Position numbers and translations under genes: made by a program. A stretch of 64,000 bases of DNA from Sycon ciliatum. Its lineage: Eukaryota; Porifera; Calcarea; Leucosolenida; Sycettidae. Where the stretch lies: positions 10,711,025 to 10,775,024 of the forward strand of contig NC_088649.1 in the NCBI RefSeq assembly GCF_964019385.1. The letters run 5' to 3'. The notes beneath the pieces were generated by a model. That model ran no database searches, was not told where the DNA came from, and saw nothing but the letters and a program-made list of their open reading frames with translations. Positions 29,110-41,566 of the stretch are shown here, in pieces. Within the stretch, counting starts at the first letter, position 1. Each line of letters starts with the position of its first letter.

Positions 29110-32100
29110 ATGAAAAACGGAAATGAAAAAAATAGCATCTCTTTCTTCTCCTTCAACGCTCGCAGTCTCTACCCCAAAATGGACGAACTGTCAGCAATAG
29201 CATCGTCAACAACGCCACCTTATGATGTCATTGCTGTCTCTGAAACATGGTGTACCCAGCACGACCCAGACTCCCTGTTTGCCCTCAGTGGATACACACT
29301 ACATCGTGCAGACCGCCCAGACCGCCAAGGTGGAGGAGTGATTCTCTACGTGAACGACACTATACCTCATGAACTCGTCCCTACAACAACCCCAGACAGC
29401 TTTGACCTATTATCGCTGAAACTGTCACCCAACGACAGCACCATCAACACAACATGCGTCTACCGACCACCCCGTTGCGACCATCGGCTATTCTGCCAGC
29501 ACCTTGAGGAACTGATACGAGCCATACCAACAACAACGCAAAAGATTATCCTCGGTGATTTCAATGCAAAGAACGCCGCTTGGTGCCACTCTGACACGAC
29601 AGATGCTGCTGGCGAGGATCTAGCAGTGCTGTTCCAAACTTACTCTCTACACCAACATGTCACATTCCCCACTCTTGTGCAGAATGGGCACCCTAAATCC
29701 TGCCTAGATCTCATCGTCACGGATGTAGACAGCGACTATGTCCTTATCTCTAGTCTCCCGCAGATCGGCAACTCGGACCACCTATCCATCAGGGGTTTAA
29801 TCAAGCCAGTCGCTGCACCTCCTCGAGCCGTACCACCTCCCACCCATAACACCACCCATTGGAAATGGTCAAACCCAAGCATCAGCAGTCTGAAAGCCGA
29901 AATGGAATGCACACAACTGCTACCGGAAGGTCACACCCTGAACACTACCAACATAGACAACCTGTGGCACTCATGGAAGGACAAAGTCCTCACGTGCGCC
30001 CGCAAACACTGTGCAGTACCTCACTCCCCGAGGCATACTAGCCACCCCGCAAAGCCATGGCTGAACCCAGAGCTCACTAACGCAATCAGAGAAAAACACC
30101 GGCTCTACCGTGCCTACTTGCGCACCCGGACGCCCTGCAACTGGACAGCATACACCACCCAACGCAACAAAGTTACTCACCTTCTCCGAATCGCTAAGTC
30201 TACATATGTCAGTAATGGCACTGGGACGAGCCACTCCACACCAAACCTACACAAACTGATGCGCGGCCTCCAGTCCTCACAACGACCTACTCTGCCAGAC
30301 ATGCTCTCCCAGGGCCAGACTCTCTCAACCCCCGCTGAAAAGCAACCGCCCTGAACGCTTTCTTCATCTCGCAGAGCCAACAGTCAGTCACAGGATGCCA
30401 CGAGGAACTTCCCTCCATTCATTCCCCCACACCCAATACACCTGGCCTCACTACACTTGAAACAACAGCCCAAGAGGTCTCAAAGTTACTGTCTAACCTG
30501 GACCCGTCAAAGAGCCCGGGCTGTGATGGCATACCAACCCGCCTACTGAAAGAGGCAGCCAGTTCACTTGCGCCGTCCCTAGCAACCCTTTTTAACATCT
30601 CCTTCGAACGTTGCACTATCCCGCAAGAGTGGAGGGACGCAACAGTCACCCCCATCCACAAGAAGGGCAGCAAAACCGAGCCCTCCAACTATCGACCGAT
30701 ATCGCTACTCAGCGTGACGTCGAAAGTACAAGAGAGGATAGTTGCTGACCGCATCTCAAAGCACATCCAACCTCGCCTCCACAACGGCCAATCAGGCTTT
30801 CGGCCAAACGATGGCACCACACAGCAGCTATCTCGGTTAATCCATCAGATCACCGAGAAAAGAGACGCCGGGCAAACAGTAATTGCTTGCTTCTTCGACC
30901 TCTCTAAGGCGTTTGACCGGGTGTGGCACCAAGGACTGCTTGCAAAATTGGCCCACCTCGGACTCGATGGCAAATGCCTCCAGTGGCTTGCCTCCTATCT
31001 CACCAATAGACGACAACGTGTGCAAGTGGAGAGAAGCAAATCAACATGGCTAAACATTCCAGCGGGTGTCCCCCAAGGCTCTGTCTTAGGGCCGCTTTTG
31101 TTCACGGCCTACACAGTTGATCTGCCAACCGCCTGCATAAATGCCAACACTGAGTGCAGCCAGTTTGCCGACGACACTGCCATCATTGCCGCTCACGAGA
31201 ATTTTCTAGCCGCAGAAGAGCACCTCCAGTCAGCTGTGACAACCGCGGCACAGTGGCTGAAGGATTGGCATCTCCTGGTCAACGAAAGTAAGACCACTGT
31301 CATCCACTTTCACCACACCAACCGGCCACCTCCCAGACCACCATCAGTCACACTTAACAATACCAACCTCACTGTGGCCTCAAGGCATCGCCACCTTGGC
31401 CTCCTCATACAGCAGAATCTATGCTGGAACTCGCATGTTGACTACATCATCACTAAAGCGACCAGGAAGATGTTCCTTCTCCTGCGACTACGCAATTCCT
31501 TAACCCATTGAACGCTGATGACGTCTATAGGCGTCATTGAAAATGCCCCCCATGCGCGGGATGACGTCTATAGACGTCATGGGATATATAGTGATTTCTG
31601 GCACTGTCTGGTGTGTAAAAGCACTGTTAGTCAGTTGGATCATGAACCTGCCTCTTGTACGATAGGTCGTTGGTACGAATCCCGCTTGGAAACACTATGC
31701 GTCTTTTTTTCTTCTCTTTTCAGCGATCTTTCAGCTGCAATTTCACGCATTTGGCGTATTTCACGCAATTTGAGCAAACTTGCGTCCCCTATTGTGAGGC
31801 GCTATTCTTTTTGGGGACTGTATCGATTCTGTCACCCTGTGGTTGATAGTCTTGGCAATCATTTCCAAAATATTTGAGGACCCCAGTTGCCAGAACCCTG
31901 GAGTTTTAGAACTTGCTATTGGCCCTGTTTTTAGCATTTTATATGCAGAGTACCATAGGCAAGGCCCAGTAGCGCTGAATGGGTTAAACACTTCTGCTCT
32001 CTCCTCCATCTATCTAACCTACATCCGCCCTATTCTTGAGTATGCTTGCACTGTCCTCTCACCCCTCCCCGCAACCCTGAACGACCGGCTTAAGCGCATC

Positions 32101-32508
32101 CAACGGCGCGCTGCTCGCCTTTGTTTGCATCTCCCCCTCTTTGAACACAGAACCCACTCCGTGCTGCTGCACCGACTCAAATGGCCATCACTCAGCAGCC
32201 GCCGTACCCTCTCCCATATCCTTCTTGCACACAGCCTGCATCATAGATATGCACCACCACACCTTCTTGCAATTCACCTACCCCGAATACAACCCATTCG
32301 CACGCTCAGGTTCCCCCGAACCTTGGAGCTACCCACAACACGTACAAACCGGCTAAGAGACTCCCCCATCTATGCTTCTCTTGATCTCTTTAATAGCATC
32401 CCACCCAGCATCCGGCAAATCAACCCCAGACGAGATTTCAAAGCAAACATCCTACCACTTGTCATCTCTTCCGTATGTACTTGCTCACATTGCTCAGCAC
32501 ATCTATAG
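29110..32508 (+). pseudogene. LINE A ORF2, unit B
   Basis: Endonuclease frame from ATG 29110 to the premature stop at 30354 (EKQPP), caused by the same one-base deletion as in unit A (about 30342). RT continues in the next frame with FADD at 31164-31175. At 31500 a TTAA element interrupts the thumb region. After it the C-terminal domain resumes at about 31984 and runs to 32508. Without the TTAA element the RT half would be intact. Confidence 0.9.
31504..31983. mobile_element. TTAA-flanked (piggyBac-like) miniature element, 480 bp
   Basis: TTAA at 31500-31503 and 31984-31987; ends CCCATTGAACGCT and, inverted, CCCATTCAGCGCT. It differs in sequence from the 1,010-bp element at 18135 yet sits at the identical TTAA of the LINE. 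A perfect palindrome ATGACGTCTATAGACGTCAT lies at 31561-31580, with a one-mismatch version near 31516. No coding capacity is recognised. Confidence 0.9.
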
Positions 32509-32633
32509 CTCCATTGCGCCCAGCCTACGTGATTAACTCCCAATTAGTATTGCCATCGCTACTGCCTCAGCAAGCAGCTAAACTTTGATCTCTCTGTATC
32601 TGATCCCCATGCCTGTAATTATTTTTCTCTTAT

Positions 32634-32659
32634 TGGCCACAGGCCATCGTGAGAATAAA
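32634..32659 (+). promoter_or_regulatory. LINE A (unit B) 3' hairpin and poly(A) signal
   Basis: TGGCC-ACA-GGCCA at 32634-32646, then TCGTGAG and AATAAA. Confidence 0.6.
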
Positions 32660-32674
32660 AGAATTCAAAATATA

Positions 32675-33203
32675 CGGAGAAGGGGGCAAAGGTGATGGAG
32701 GTACATTTCAATAGCGCGAGGAAAAGGGATGACAATATCAGCGTGATTATAATAGGAAAAAGATGTTGAGAGTTAAGAGCATAGCCAGGGTAGAGAAACA
32801 GCGCTATTTTCTGGCAACACAGGGCGCGGGAACCCAGGGCGCGGGAATGATGAGCACTCCCCAGGGCTCGTGGCTCACGCGCTTTTGGCGGGTCTTGGCT
32901 TCTGTCGCCGGTTTTCCGATGCCTTGGGGTGTGTGGTAGTCACCCCCTTGCCTGGTGTGAGTAATTCCCACAACACAATCCCCATCACCTTTTTTACCAC
33001 CCTAGGTCACAATGTGATGTGTAACAATGCAGCACAAATCTGAACTGATGTGTTGCCAGAAAATCGCGCTGTTTCTCTACCCTGGCTATGCTCTATACTC
33101 TCAACATCTTTTCCCTCTTTTAATCACGCTGATTTTGTCATCCCATTTCCTCGCGCTATTGAAATGTACCTCCATCACCTTTGCCCCCTTCTCCCCTTCT
33201 CCC
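32675..33203. repeat. Inner fold-back arms, unit B
   Basis: Left arm 32675-32821 and right arm about 33049-33203 are reverse complements with scattered mismatches, around a loop of about 227 bases. This is the clean version of the structure interrupted in unit A by the TA element. Bases 33208-33318 downstream match the outer arm. Confidence 0.85.
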
Positions 33204-33319
33204 TACACATTCTAGTGATTGTTAGTCTTGGTACTATGCTGTCTGATGAAGTGTTTTGACACAAAACTCGGAGTAACAGCGGAATGAGACTTGTTTGATT
33301 CATTGCTGTGTAATATTTG

Positions 33320-34545
33320 TAAGACTCCCCAATGTATATTGACTATATATTCCCAACCGGGTCACAGGTGACCCGGTGTTCTTTTTCCAAACGGGTTCAA
33401 ATATGCCCAAACCGGGTCGCTGACTCGGCTGACCCGGCTCTGGAGCAGACAAAGCTATCCAGTATCGCACCGAATGCTGGGCAAATATATCAATTTTCAT
33501 TTACCGCAGGTGGTAGTTTCAGCCAATGAGCTGCGCAACCTGTACTGTATGCTTCCCGAAAAGTATCAGATCCTACTGCGCAAGAATATCACCAAGATAT
33601 AACCGTTTTTTTCTTCAGATGAGGCCTACAGCGACATCAATGCCAACGCTATGAAGACCGCTACGGAGCTTGGCTTAGATGATATGAGATTGGTTACTTG
33701 CTAAGACGCAGTGTTTTTTGTAACATGGAAAGACGACAAGACCGGGTTCACTGACTTCCTCCCCTGCCAGCTAAAACCTCCCGCGACATGTATAGGCATG
33801 GTCAGCCAGGCAGTTTTAGATGGGATCATTGGCATGGTACGCAGTACCGTGAGCCCCAACTTGTGGCACCACAGAAAGTCGGTCATAAATTGTCTCCGCT
33901 ACTTCAACGAGAAGCCAAAGAATTTCTGTTGTTCCCTTTAGCGAATTTTTATCCATCAATCACCAGAAAGCTCTTACTAGAGGCATTATCTTATGCCAGG
34001 TTGTATGTCAAAATTCCCCAGAGAGATGGTGACATATTGCTGCAGTCCAAGAATTCCTTGCATTTTGACTGCGGCGAAGCCTGGATGAAGAAAGAGAACA
34101 ATAACGCTTTTGAAGTAAAGATGGGATCGTTTGATCTCGCCAAAGTGTGCGAGTTGGTTGGTGAATACACCCTAAGTAAACTTAGGCTTCGTCTTGAGGA
34201 AAAAAGCGTCGGATTATACAGCAATGATGGTTTCGCCATCCTGAGACACGCCTCCGGGCATGATGCGGAACTCACCCGGGTGCCTACCAATCTTATCACA
34301 AACCGAATAGCACATCATAATATATGGACTTGCAGTCAAACCACCCACCAAAAATCCGGAAGATTATTCCTGCTGGCGTAATGAAGCGGATAAGCAGCAT
34401 TCCGTGTAACGAGAAGGTTTTCGAAGATACCAAACTGCCACACCAGTATGCCTTTGTCGCCAGCGGTCGTCCACAGTAAATGCAGTTCGTTGATAATGTA
34501 GCTGGTAAAAAGAAGGTGACCCAGAGGGAGGAGGAACACTGAGTC
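33320..34545 (+). pseudogene. RT-like pseudogene, unit B
   Basis: Broken frames give a reverse-transcriptase-like protein: FVTWKDDKTGFTDFLPCQL, NLWHHRKSVINCLRYFNEK, NFYPSITRKLLLEALSYARL, SLHFDCGEAWMKKENNNAFE, VGLYSNDGFAILRHASGHD and later SCNEKVFEDTKLPHQYAF. NFYPSI has the position of RT motif A. YSND at 34217-34228 has the position of the YxDD catalytic box, with Asn for the first Asp. From memory, similar uncharacterised proteins in cnidarians and other animals read YRDDG there; this is unverified. The frame changes after about 34300. It is not a LINE, gypsy or typical Penelope RT. Element boundaries are unclear; the start follows a TAAGACT target site. Confidence 0.6.
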
Positions 34546-34549
34546 CTTC

Positions 34550-36708
34550 TATATTTTTACTAAAAGCCATATGGTGCACACAATGGGTACATGCAGCAAC
34601 CATTATGGTGGGGGCCAGGCGCTCCGTCGACCAACTGGTCTAGACATCATCATGCTCTGGACGCACCAGATAAATGGAAGTTTGAGGGAAAGAGAAAGAA
34701 CAGGGAAGCGGAAGGAGAGGGGGGGGGGGGGAGATTGAGAAAGAGAGTACATGAGAGCGTGTAGTTCAGCAAGTTCATGCAGCAGGCTTACAAGACTTGC
34801 TTGCATCCAGTTGCTGGTCAAAAGGTGAAGGTGGACCATCTTCTTGAACTGCAGCATCCCGTTCTTGTATGGCTGTTGTGTGAGGATTCTCCGAGGTAGG
34901 CAGTTTCATGCGCTCAGCCCGCAAGCAGGGAGAGCATTGGCCATGGTTGAGCGGGAACGGCAAGGCAGGCACACGGGAAAGTAATGTTACTGGCATCCCT
35001 GGGAGGAGAGACGGGTGTTGGGGGTTTCATCCGCCAGCTGGAGAGGTTTGGGCATAATTGCTGTCAAGTGGCTCGTCGGTGGGAGGAAGCAGAGCTTATA
35101 CAGGAAGCTCAGGGCCGCCACCCTGCGCCTATGCTCCAGGCTTGGTACGGAGACTCGAGGGCCTATCAGCTTTAGTGCCTGTGTTGTACAGCGTCCAGGC
35201 GGGCCAGTGGAGCCCCCATCCAGACTAGACAGGAGTACTCCATGGTTGGTTGTATGAAGCCGTTGTACACAGCAATACGGCCAGGTGCGGTCAGAAGTGG
35301 CGCCATCTTCCGGAGAAAGTGGAAGCGTTGGTGGGCCCTGGTGGCAACCTGGCGTATGTGGGCCAAGAATCGCAGTGTTGTGTCGAACAAAACCCCGTGG
35401 AGCTTTATCTCGCCCACTTCAGGCACCCTGGTACCGTTGAACAGTATGTGGGGAAGAGGTGTTGGCGGACGGTGAAAGTCAATCATGAGTGCATGGGACT
35501 TGGTCGGTTCGAAAGCCATTTTCCACTCTGCACCCCATCGAGCGATGGAGTTCACGGCAAGCTGAAGCTGGGTCGCACTCTCCGGGATGTCACACGTGGC
35601 CGCAATACATTGGTAGACGGTGGTATCATCTGCGTATACACCCAGAGAGGTGCTATCCGGTATTACTTCCTCACAGTCGTTTATGTAAACCAGAAACAGG
35701 GTTGGACCCAGGATGCTGCCCTGGGGACCCCAGAAAGCACAGGGTATTCCAATGACTGTTGTACTCCGACAACAGCACGTAGTTGCCGGCAGCAGAGGTA
35801 GTTTGAGAGCCAGACAAGGATCACTGATGCCGCATGCCTCTGCTTTATGGAGGACACCTCGATGTGAAACCTTGTCGAACTTCTCGGCGATGTTGATGGC
35901 CAGTGCATGTACCATGCCGCCGCTCGCCGCAGTGGATGACCAGTCGTTGTGCAGCTTCATTAACATATCTGATGTACCCAGTCCCTTCCGGAAGCCACAT
36001 TGCCGAGAGGAAAATACACCGTGCTTAGAGAAAACAGTGGTTGCCAATTGTTTCCACTGTTTTGGAGAGAATGCAGAGGAGAGACACCGGGCGCCAGTTG
36101 CTCAGGTCTGATCTAGCTTTCTTCTTGTGAATCGCAACAACCCGGGCAACCTTCCACAGCCTCGGTTGCACTTGCTGCCGAAAGCACAAGGAGAACAGCC
36201 GGTCGGCATGCAAGCAGAGCTCGTTGTCACAATTCTTCAGCACCCTGTGGCTTTCATGGGATTCAGTCTTCTGAGCTCTCTTCTGACAGTATCCGTTCAA
36301 AAGTGGACGGTAGTAAGCCGAGACTCGGTGCGAGGTGTTATAGGTGGCAGATCGTCTGATAGCAGATCGTTTGGAAAGTCATCTGCTCCGAGGCTGCACT
36401 TTGACGAAAAGAACGGGCCAAAGCGCTCTGCTTTCTGGGAGTTGGCCGTGACCCGGACGCCGTTAGTGTCAACAAGTGTTTGTATGGGTGTGCTGCGCCC
36501 ACTACCACCTGCTTGCTTCAGCGTGGACCACCACTCTCGATCAGACATGCTCCCACGTGAAATTTTGTCGCTCGGCGTGGCAAGGCGTATTGCCTGCGCC
36601 TGGCGCAGATAGTGAGTGCAACACCTGGTCGCCTCAAGGGCCCCCAGTCGTAGCTGTGGACGAGGAGTCGCGCAGGAGCGGTCCCAAGCTTCCTGTGTTG
36701 CCTTCGCC
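34550..36708 (-). mobile_element. LINE2 fragment, unit B (antisense)
   Basis: 3' half of a different jockey/CR1-like LINE on the minus strand. RT is in two frames: 36300-36025 (RLWKVARVVAIHKKKARSDL; NWRPVSLLCILSKTVE) and 36047-35172 (QCGFRKGLGTSDML, FWGPQGSILGPTLFLVYIND, GVYADDTTVYQ with YADD at 35625-35636). The endonuclease-RT linker lies at 36297-36700 and the C-terminal segment continues below 35172 (CRSRSTMANALPACGLSA). It ends abruptly at 36708 against LINE A. Frameshifts make it inactive. Confidence 0.88.
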
Positions 36709-39685
36709 AACAACGCCACCTTATGATGTCATTGCTGTCTCTGAAACATGGTGTACCCAGCACGACCCAGACTCCCTGTTTGCCCTCAGTGGATACACAC
36801 TACATCGTGCAGACCGCCCAGACCGCCAAGGTGGAGGAGTGATTCTCTACGTGAACGACACTATACCTCATGAACTCGTCCCTACAACAACCCCAGACAG
36901 CTTTGACCTATTATCGCTGAAACTGTCACCCAACGACAGCACCATCAACACAACATGCGTCTACCGACCACCCCGTTGCGACCATCGGCTATTCTGCCAG
37001 CACCTTGAGGAACTGATACGAGCCATACCAACAACAACGCAAAAGATTATCCTCGGTGATTTCAATGCAAAGAACGCCGCTTGGTGCCACTCTGACACGA
37101 CAGATGCTGCTGGCGAGGATCTAGCAGTGCTGTTCCAAACTTACTCTCTACACCAACATGTCACATTCCCCACTCTTGTGCAGAATGGGCACCCTAAATC
37201 CTGCCTAGATCTCATCGTCACGGATGTAGACAGCGACTATGTCCTTATCTCTAGTCTCCCGCAGATCGGCAACTCGGACCACCTATCCATCAGGGGTTTA
37301 ATCAAGCCAGTCGCTGCACCTCCTCGAGCCGTACCACCTCCCACCCATAACACCACCCATTGGAAATGGTCAAACCCAAGCATCAGCAGTCTGAAAGCCG
37401 AAATGGAATGCACACAACTGCTACCGGAAGGTCACACCCTGAACACTACCAACATAGACAACCTGTGGCACTCATGGAAGGACAAAGTCCTCACGTGCGC
37501 CCGCAAACACTGTGCAGTACCTCACTCCCCGAGGCATACTAGCCACCCCGCAAAGCCATGGCTGAACCCAGAGCTCACTAACGCAATCAGAGAAAAACAC
37601 CGGCTCTACCGTGCCTACTTGCGCACCCGGACGCCCTGCAACTGGACAGCATACACCACCCAACGCAACAAAGTTACTCACCTTCTCCGAATCGCTAAGT
37701 CTACATATGTCAGTAATGGCACTGGGACGAGCCACTCCACACCAAACCTACACAAACTGATGCGCGGCCTCCAGTCCTCACAACGACCTACTCTGCCAGA
37801 CATGCTCTCCCAGGGCCAGACTCTCTCAACCCCCGCTGAAAAGCAACCGCCCTGAACGCTTTCTTCATCTCGCAGAGCCAACAGTCAGTCACAGGATGCC
37901 ACGAGGAACTTCCCTCCATTCATTCCCCCACACCCAATACACCTGGCCTCACTACACTTGAAACAACAGCCCAAGAGGTCTCAAAGTTACTGTCTAACCT
38001 GGACCCGTCAAAGAGCCCGGGCTGTGATGGCATACCAACCCGCCTACTGAAAGAGGCAGCCAGTTCACTTGCGCCGTCCCTAGCAACCCTTTTTAACATC
38101 TCCTTCGAACGTTGCACTATCCCGCAAGAGTGGAGGGACGCAACAGTCACCCCCATCCACAAGAAGGGCAGCAAAACCGAGCCCTCCAACTATCGACCGA
38201 TATCGCTACTCAGCGTGACGTCGAAAGTACAAGAGAGGATAGTTGCTGACCGCATCTCAAAGCACATCCAACCTCGCCTCCACAACGGCCAATCAGGCTT
38301 TCGGCCAAACGATGGCACCACACAGCAGCTATCTCGGTTAATCCATCAGATCACCGAGAAAAGAGACGCCGGGCAAACAGTAATTGCTTGCTTCTTCGAC
38401 CTCTCTAAGGCGTTTGACCGGGTGTGGCACCAAGGACTGCTTGCAAAATTGGCCCACCTCGGACTCGATGGCAAATGCCTCCAGTGGCTTGCCTCCTATC
38501 TCACCAATAGACGACAACGTGTGCAAGTGGAGAGAAGCAAATCAACATGGCTAAACATTCCAGCGGGTGTCCCCCAAGGCTCTGTCTTAGGGCCGCTTTT
38601 GTTCACGGCCTACACAGTTGATCTGCCAACCGCCTGCATAAATGCCAACACTGAGTGCAGCCAGTTTGCCGACGACACTGCCATCATTGCCGCTCACGAG
38701 AATTTTCTAGCCGCAGAAGAGCACCTCCAGTCAGCTGTGACAACCGCGGCACAGTGGCTGAAGGATTGGCATCTCCTGGTCAACGAAAGTAAGACCACTG
38801 TCATCCACTTTCACCACACCAACCGGCCACCTCCCAGACCACCATCAATCACACTTAACGATACCAACCTCACTGTGGCCTCAAGGCATCGCCACCTTGG
38901 CCTCCTCATACAGCAGAATCTATGCTGGAACTCGCATGTTGACTACATCATCACTAAAGCGACCAGGAAGATGTTCCTTCTCCTGCGACTACGCAATTCC
39001 TTAAACACTTCTGCTCTCTCCTCCATCTATCTAACCTACATCCGCCCTATTCTTGAGTATGCTTGCACTGTCCTCTCACCCCTCCCCGCAACCCTGAACG
39101 ACCGGCTTAAGCGCATCCAACGGCGCGCTGCTCGCCTTTGTTTGCATCTCCCCCTCTTTGAACACAGAACCCACTCCGTGCTGCTGCACCGACTCAAATG
39201 GCCATCACTCAGCAGCCGCCGTACCCTCTCCCATATCCTTCTTGCACACAGCCTGCATCATAGATATGCACCACCACACCTTCTTGCAATTCACCTACCC
39301 CGAATACAACCCATTCGCACGCTCAGGTTCCCCCGAACCTTTGAGCTACCCACAACACGTACAAACCGGCTAAGAGACTCCCCCATCTATGCTTCTCTTG
39401 ATCTCTTTAATAGCATCCCACCCAGCATCCGGCAAATCAACCCCAGACGAGATTTCAAAGCAAACATCCTACCACTTGTCATCTCTTCCGTATGTACTTG
39501 CTCACATTGCTCAGCACATCTATAGCTCCATTGCGCCCAGCCTACGTGATTAACTCCCAATTAGTATTGCCATCGCTACTGCCTCAGCAAGCAGCTAAAC
39601 TTTGATCTCTCTGTATCTGATCCCCATGCCTGTAATTATTTTTCTCTTATTGGCCACAGGCCATCGTGAGAATAAAAGAATTCAA
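36709..39685 (+). mobile_element. LINE A copy, unit C (5' cut by junction)
   Basis: Begins inside the endonuclease (PPYDVIAVSETW), so ORF1 and the first catalytic motif are missing. ORF2 has the shared deletion (stop 37855) and an otherwise complete RT frame to 39525 (FADD 38665-38676). No TTAA insert: AATTCCTTAAACACTTC is intact near 39000. Confidence 0.92.
39651..39676 (+). promoter_or_regulatory. LINE A (unit C) 3' hairpin and poly(A) signal
   Basis: Stem 39651-39663 with AATAAA downstream, identical to unit B. Confidence 0.6.
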
Positions 39686-39691
39686 AATATA

Positions 39692-40220
39692 CGGAGAAGG
39701 GGGCAAAGGTGATGGAGGTACATTTCAATAGCGCGAGGAAAAGGGATGACAATATCAGCGTGATTATAATAGGAAAAAGATGTTGAGAGTTAAGAGCATA
39801 GCCAGGGTAGAGAAACAGCGCTATTTTCTGGCAACACAGGGCGCGGGAACCCAGGGCGCGGGAATGATGAGCACTCCCCAGGGCTCGTGGCTCACGCGCT
39901 TTTGGCGGCTCTTGGCTTCTGTCGCCGGTTTTCCGATGCCTTGGGGTGTGTGGTAGTCACCCCCTTGCCTGGCGTGAGTAATTCCCACAACACAATCCCC
40001 ATCACCTTTTTTACCACCCTAGGTCACAATGTGATGTGTAACAATGCAGCACAAATCTGAACTGATGTGTTGCCAGAAAATCGCGCTGTTTCTCTACCCT
40101 GGCTATGCTCTATACTCTCAACATCTTTTCCCTCTTTTAATCACGCTGATTTTGTCATCCCATTTCCTCGCGCTATTGAAATGTACCTCCATCACCTTTG
40201 CCCCCTTCTCCCCTTCTCCC
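39692..40220. repeat. Inner fold-back arms, unit C
   Basis: Same structure as 32675-33203, shifted by 7,017. Confidence 0.85.
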
Positions 40221-40336
40221 TACACATTCTAGTGATTGTTAGTCTTGGTACTATGCTGTCTGATGAAGTGTTTTGACACAAAACTCGGAGTAACAGCGGA
40301 ATGAGACTTGTTTGATTCATTGCTGTGTAATATTTG

Positions 40337-41562
40337 TAAGACTCCCCAATGTATATTGACTATATATTCCCAACCGGGTCACAGGTGACCCGGTGTTCTT
40401 TTTCCAAACGGGTTCAAATATGCCCAAACCGGGTCGCTGACTCGGCTGACCCGGCTCTGGAGCAGACAAAGCTATCCAGTATCGCACCGAATGCTGGGCA
40501 AATATATCAATTTTCATTTACCGCAGGTGGTAGTTTCAGCCAATGAGCTGCGCAACCTGTACTGTATGCTTCCCGAAAAGTATCAGATCCTACTGCGCAA
40601 GAATATCACCAAGATATAACCGTTTTTTTCTTCAGATGAGGCCTACAGCGACATCAATGCCAACGCTATGAAGACCGCTACGGAGCTTGGCTTAGATGAT
40701 ATGAGATTGGTTACTTGCTAAGACGCAGTGTTTTTTGTAACATGGAAAGACGACAAGACCGGGTTCACTGACTTCCTCCCCTGCCAGCTAAAACCTCCCG
40801 CGACATGTATAGGCATGGTCAGCCAGGCAGTTTTAGATGGGATCATTGGCATGGTACGCAGTACCGTGAGCCCCAACTTGTGGCACCACAGAAAGTCGGT
40901 CATAAATTGTCTCCGCTACTTCAACGAGAAGCCAAAGAATTTCTGTTGTTCCCTTTAGCGAATTTTTATCCATCAATCACCAGAAAGCTCTTACTAGAGG
41001 CATTATCTTATGCCAGGTTGTATGTCAAAATTCCCCAGAGAGATGGTGACATATTGCTGCAGTCCAAGAATTCCTTGCATTTTGACTGCGGCGAAGCCTG
41101 GATGAAGAAAGAGAACAATAACGCTTTTGAAGTAAAGATGGGATCGTTTGATCTCGCCAAAGTGTGCGAGTTGGTTGGTGAATACACCCTAAGTAAACTT
41201 AGGCTTCGTCTTGAGGAAAAAAGCGTCGGATTATACAGCAATGATGGTTTCGCCATCCTGAGACACGCCTCCGGGCATGATGCGGAACTCACCCGGGTAC
41301 CTACCAATCTTATCACAAACCGAATAGCACATCATAATATATGGACTTGCAGTCAAACCACCCACCAAAAATCCGGAAGATTATTCCTGCTGGCGTAATG
41401 AAGCGGATAAGCAGCATTCCGTGTAACGAGAAGGTTTTCGAAGATACCAAACTGCCACACCAGTATGCCTTTGTCGCCAGCGGTCGTCCACAGTAAATGC
41501 AGTTCGTTGATAATGTAGCTGGTAAAAAGAAGGTGACCCAGAGGGAGGAGGAACACTGAGTC
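40337..41562 (+). pseudogene. RT-like pseudogene, unit C
   Basis: Nearly identical to unit B, with the same YSND box and the same frame break after the RHASGHDAEL region. One visible difference is ACCCGGGTACC where B has ACCCGGGTGCC. The shared breaks show that it was already dead before tandem duplication. Confidence 0.6.
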
Positions 41563-41566
41563 CTTC

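Larger units (their letters stand above)
27602..32668 (+). mobile_element. LINE A copy, unit B
   Basis: Duplicate of LINE A by tandem duplication: AATATA again at 27596-27601 and 32669-32674. It lacks the 1,030-bp insertion of unit A but has its own 480-bp TTAA element near the end of ORF2. ORF1 and ORF2 start at 27725 and 29110. Confidence 0.9.

Noticed and set aside
36476-37855. 459-codon open frame reading from antisense LINE2 into the LINE A endonuclease (also 43497-44876)
   Set aside because: It starts with GTG, has no ATG in its first 78 codons, and its N-terminal part is antisense LINE2 sequence brought together by the duplication junction. It is a fusion by chance, not a new gene.
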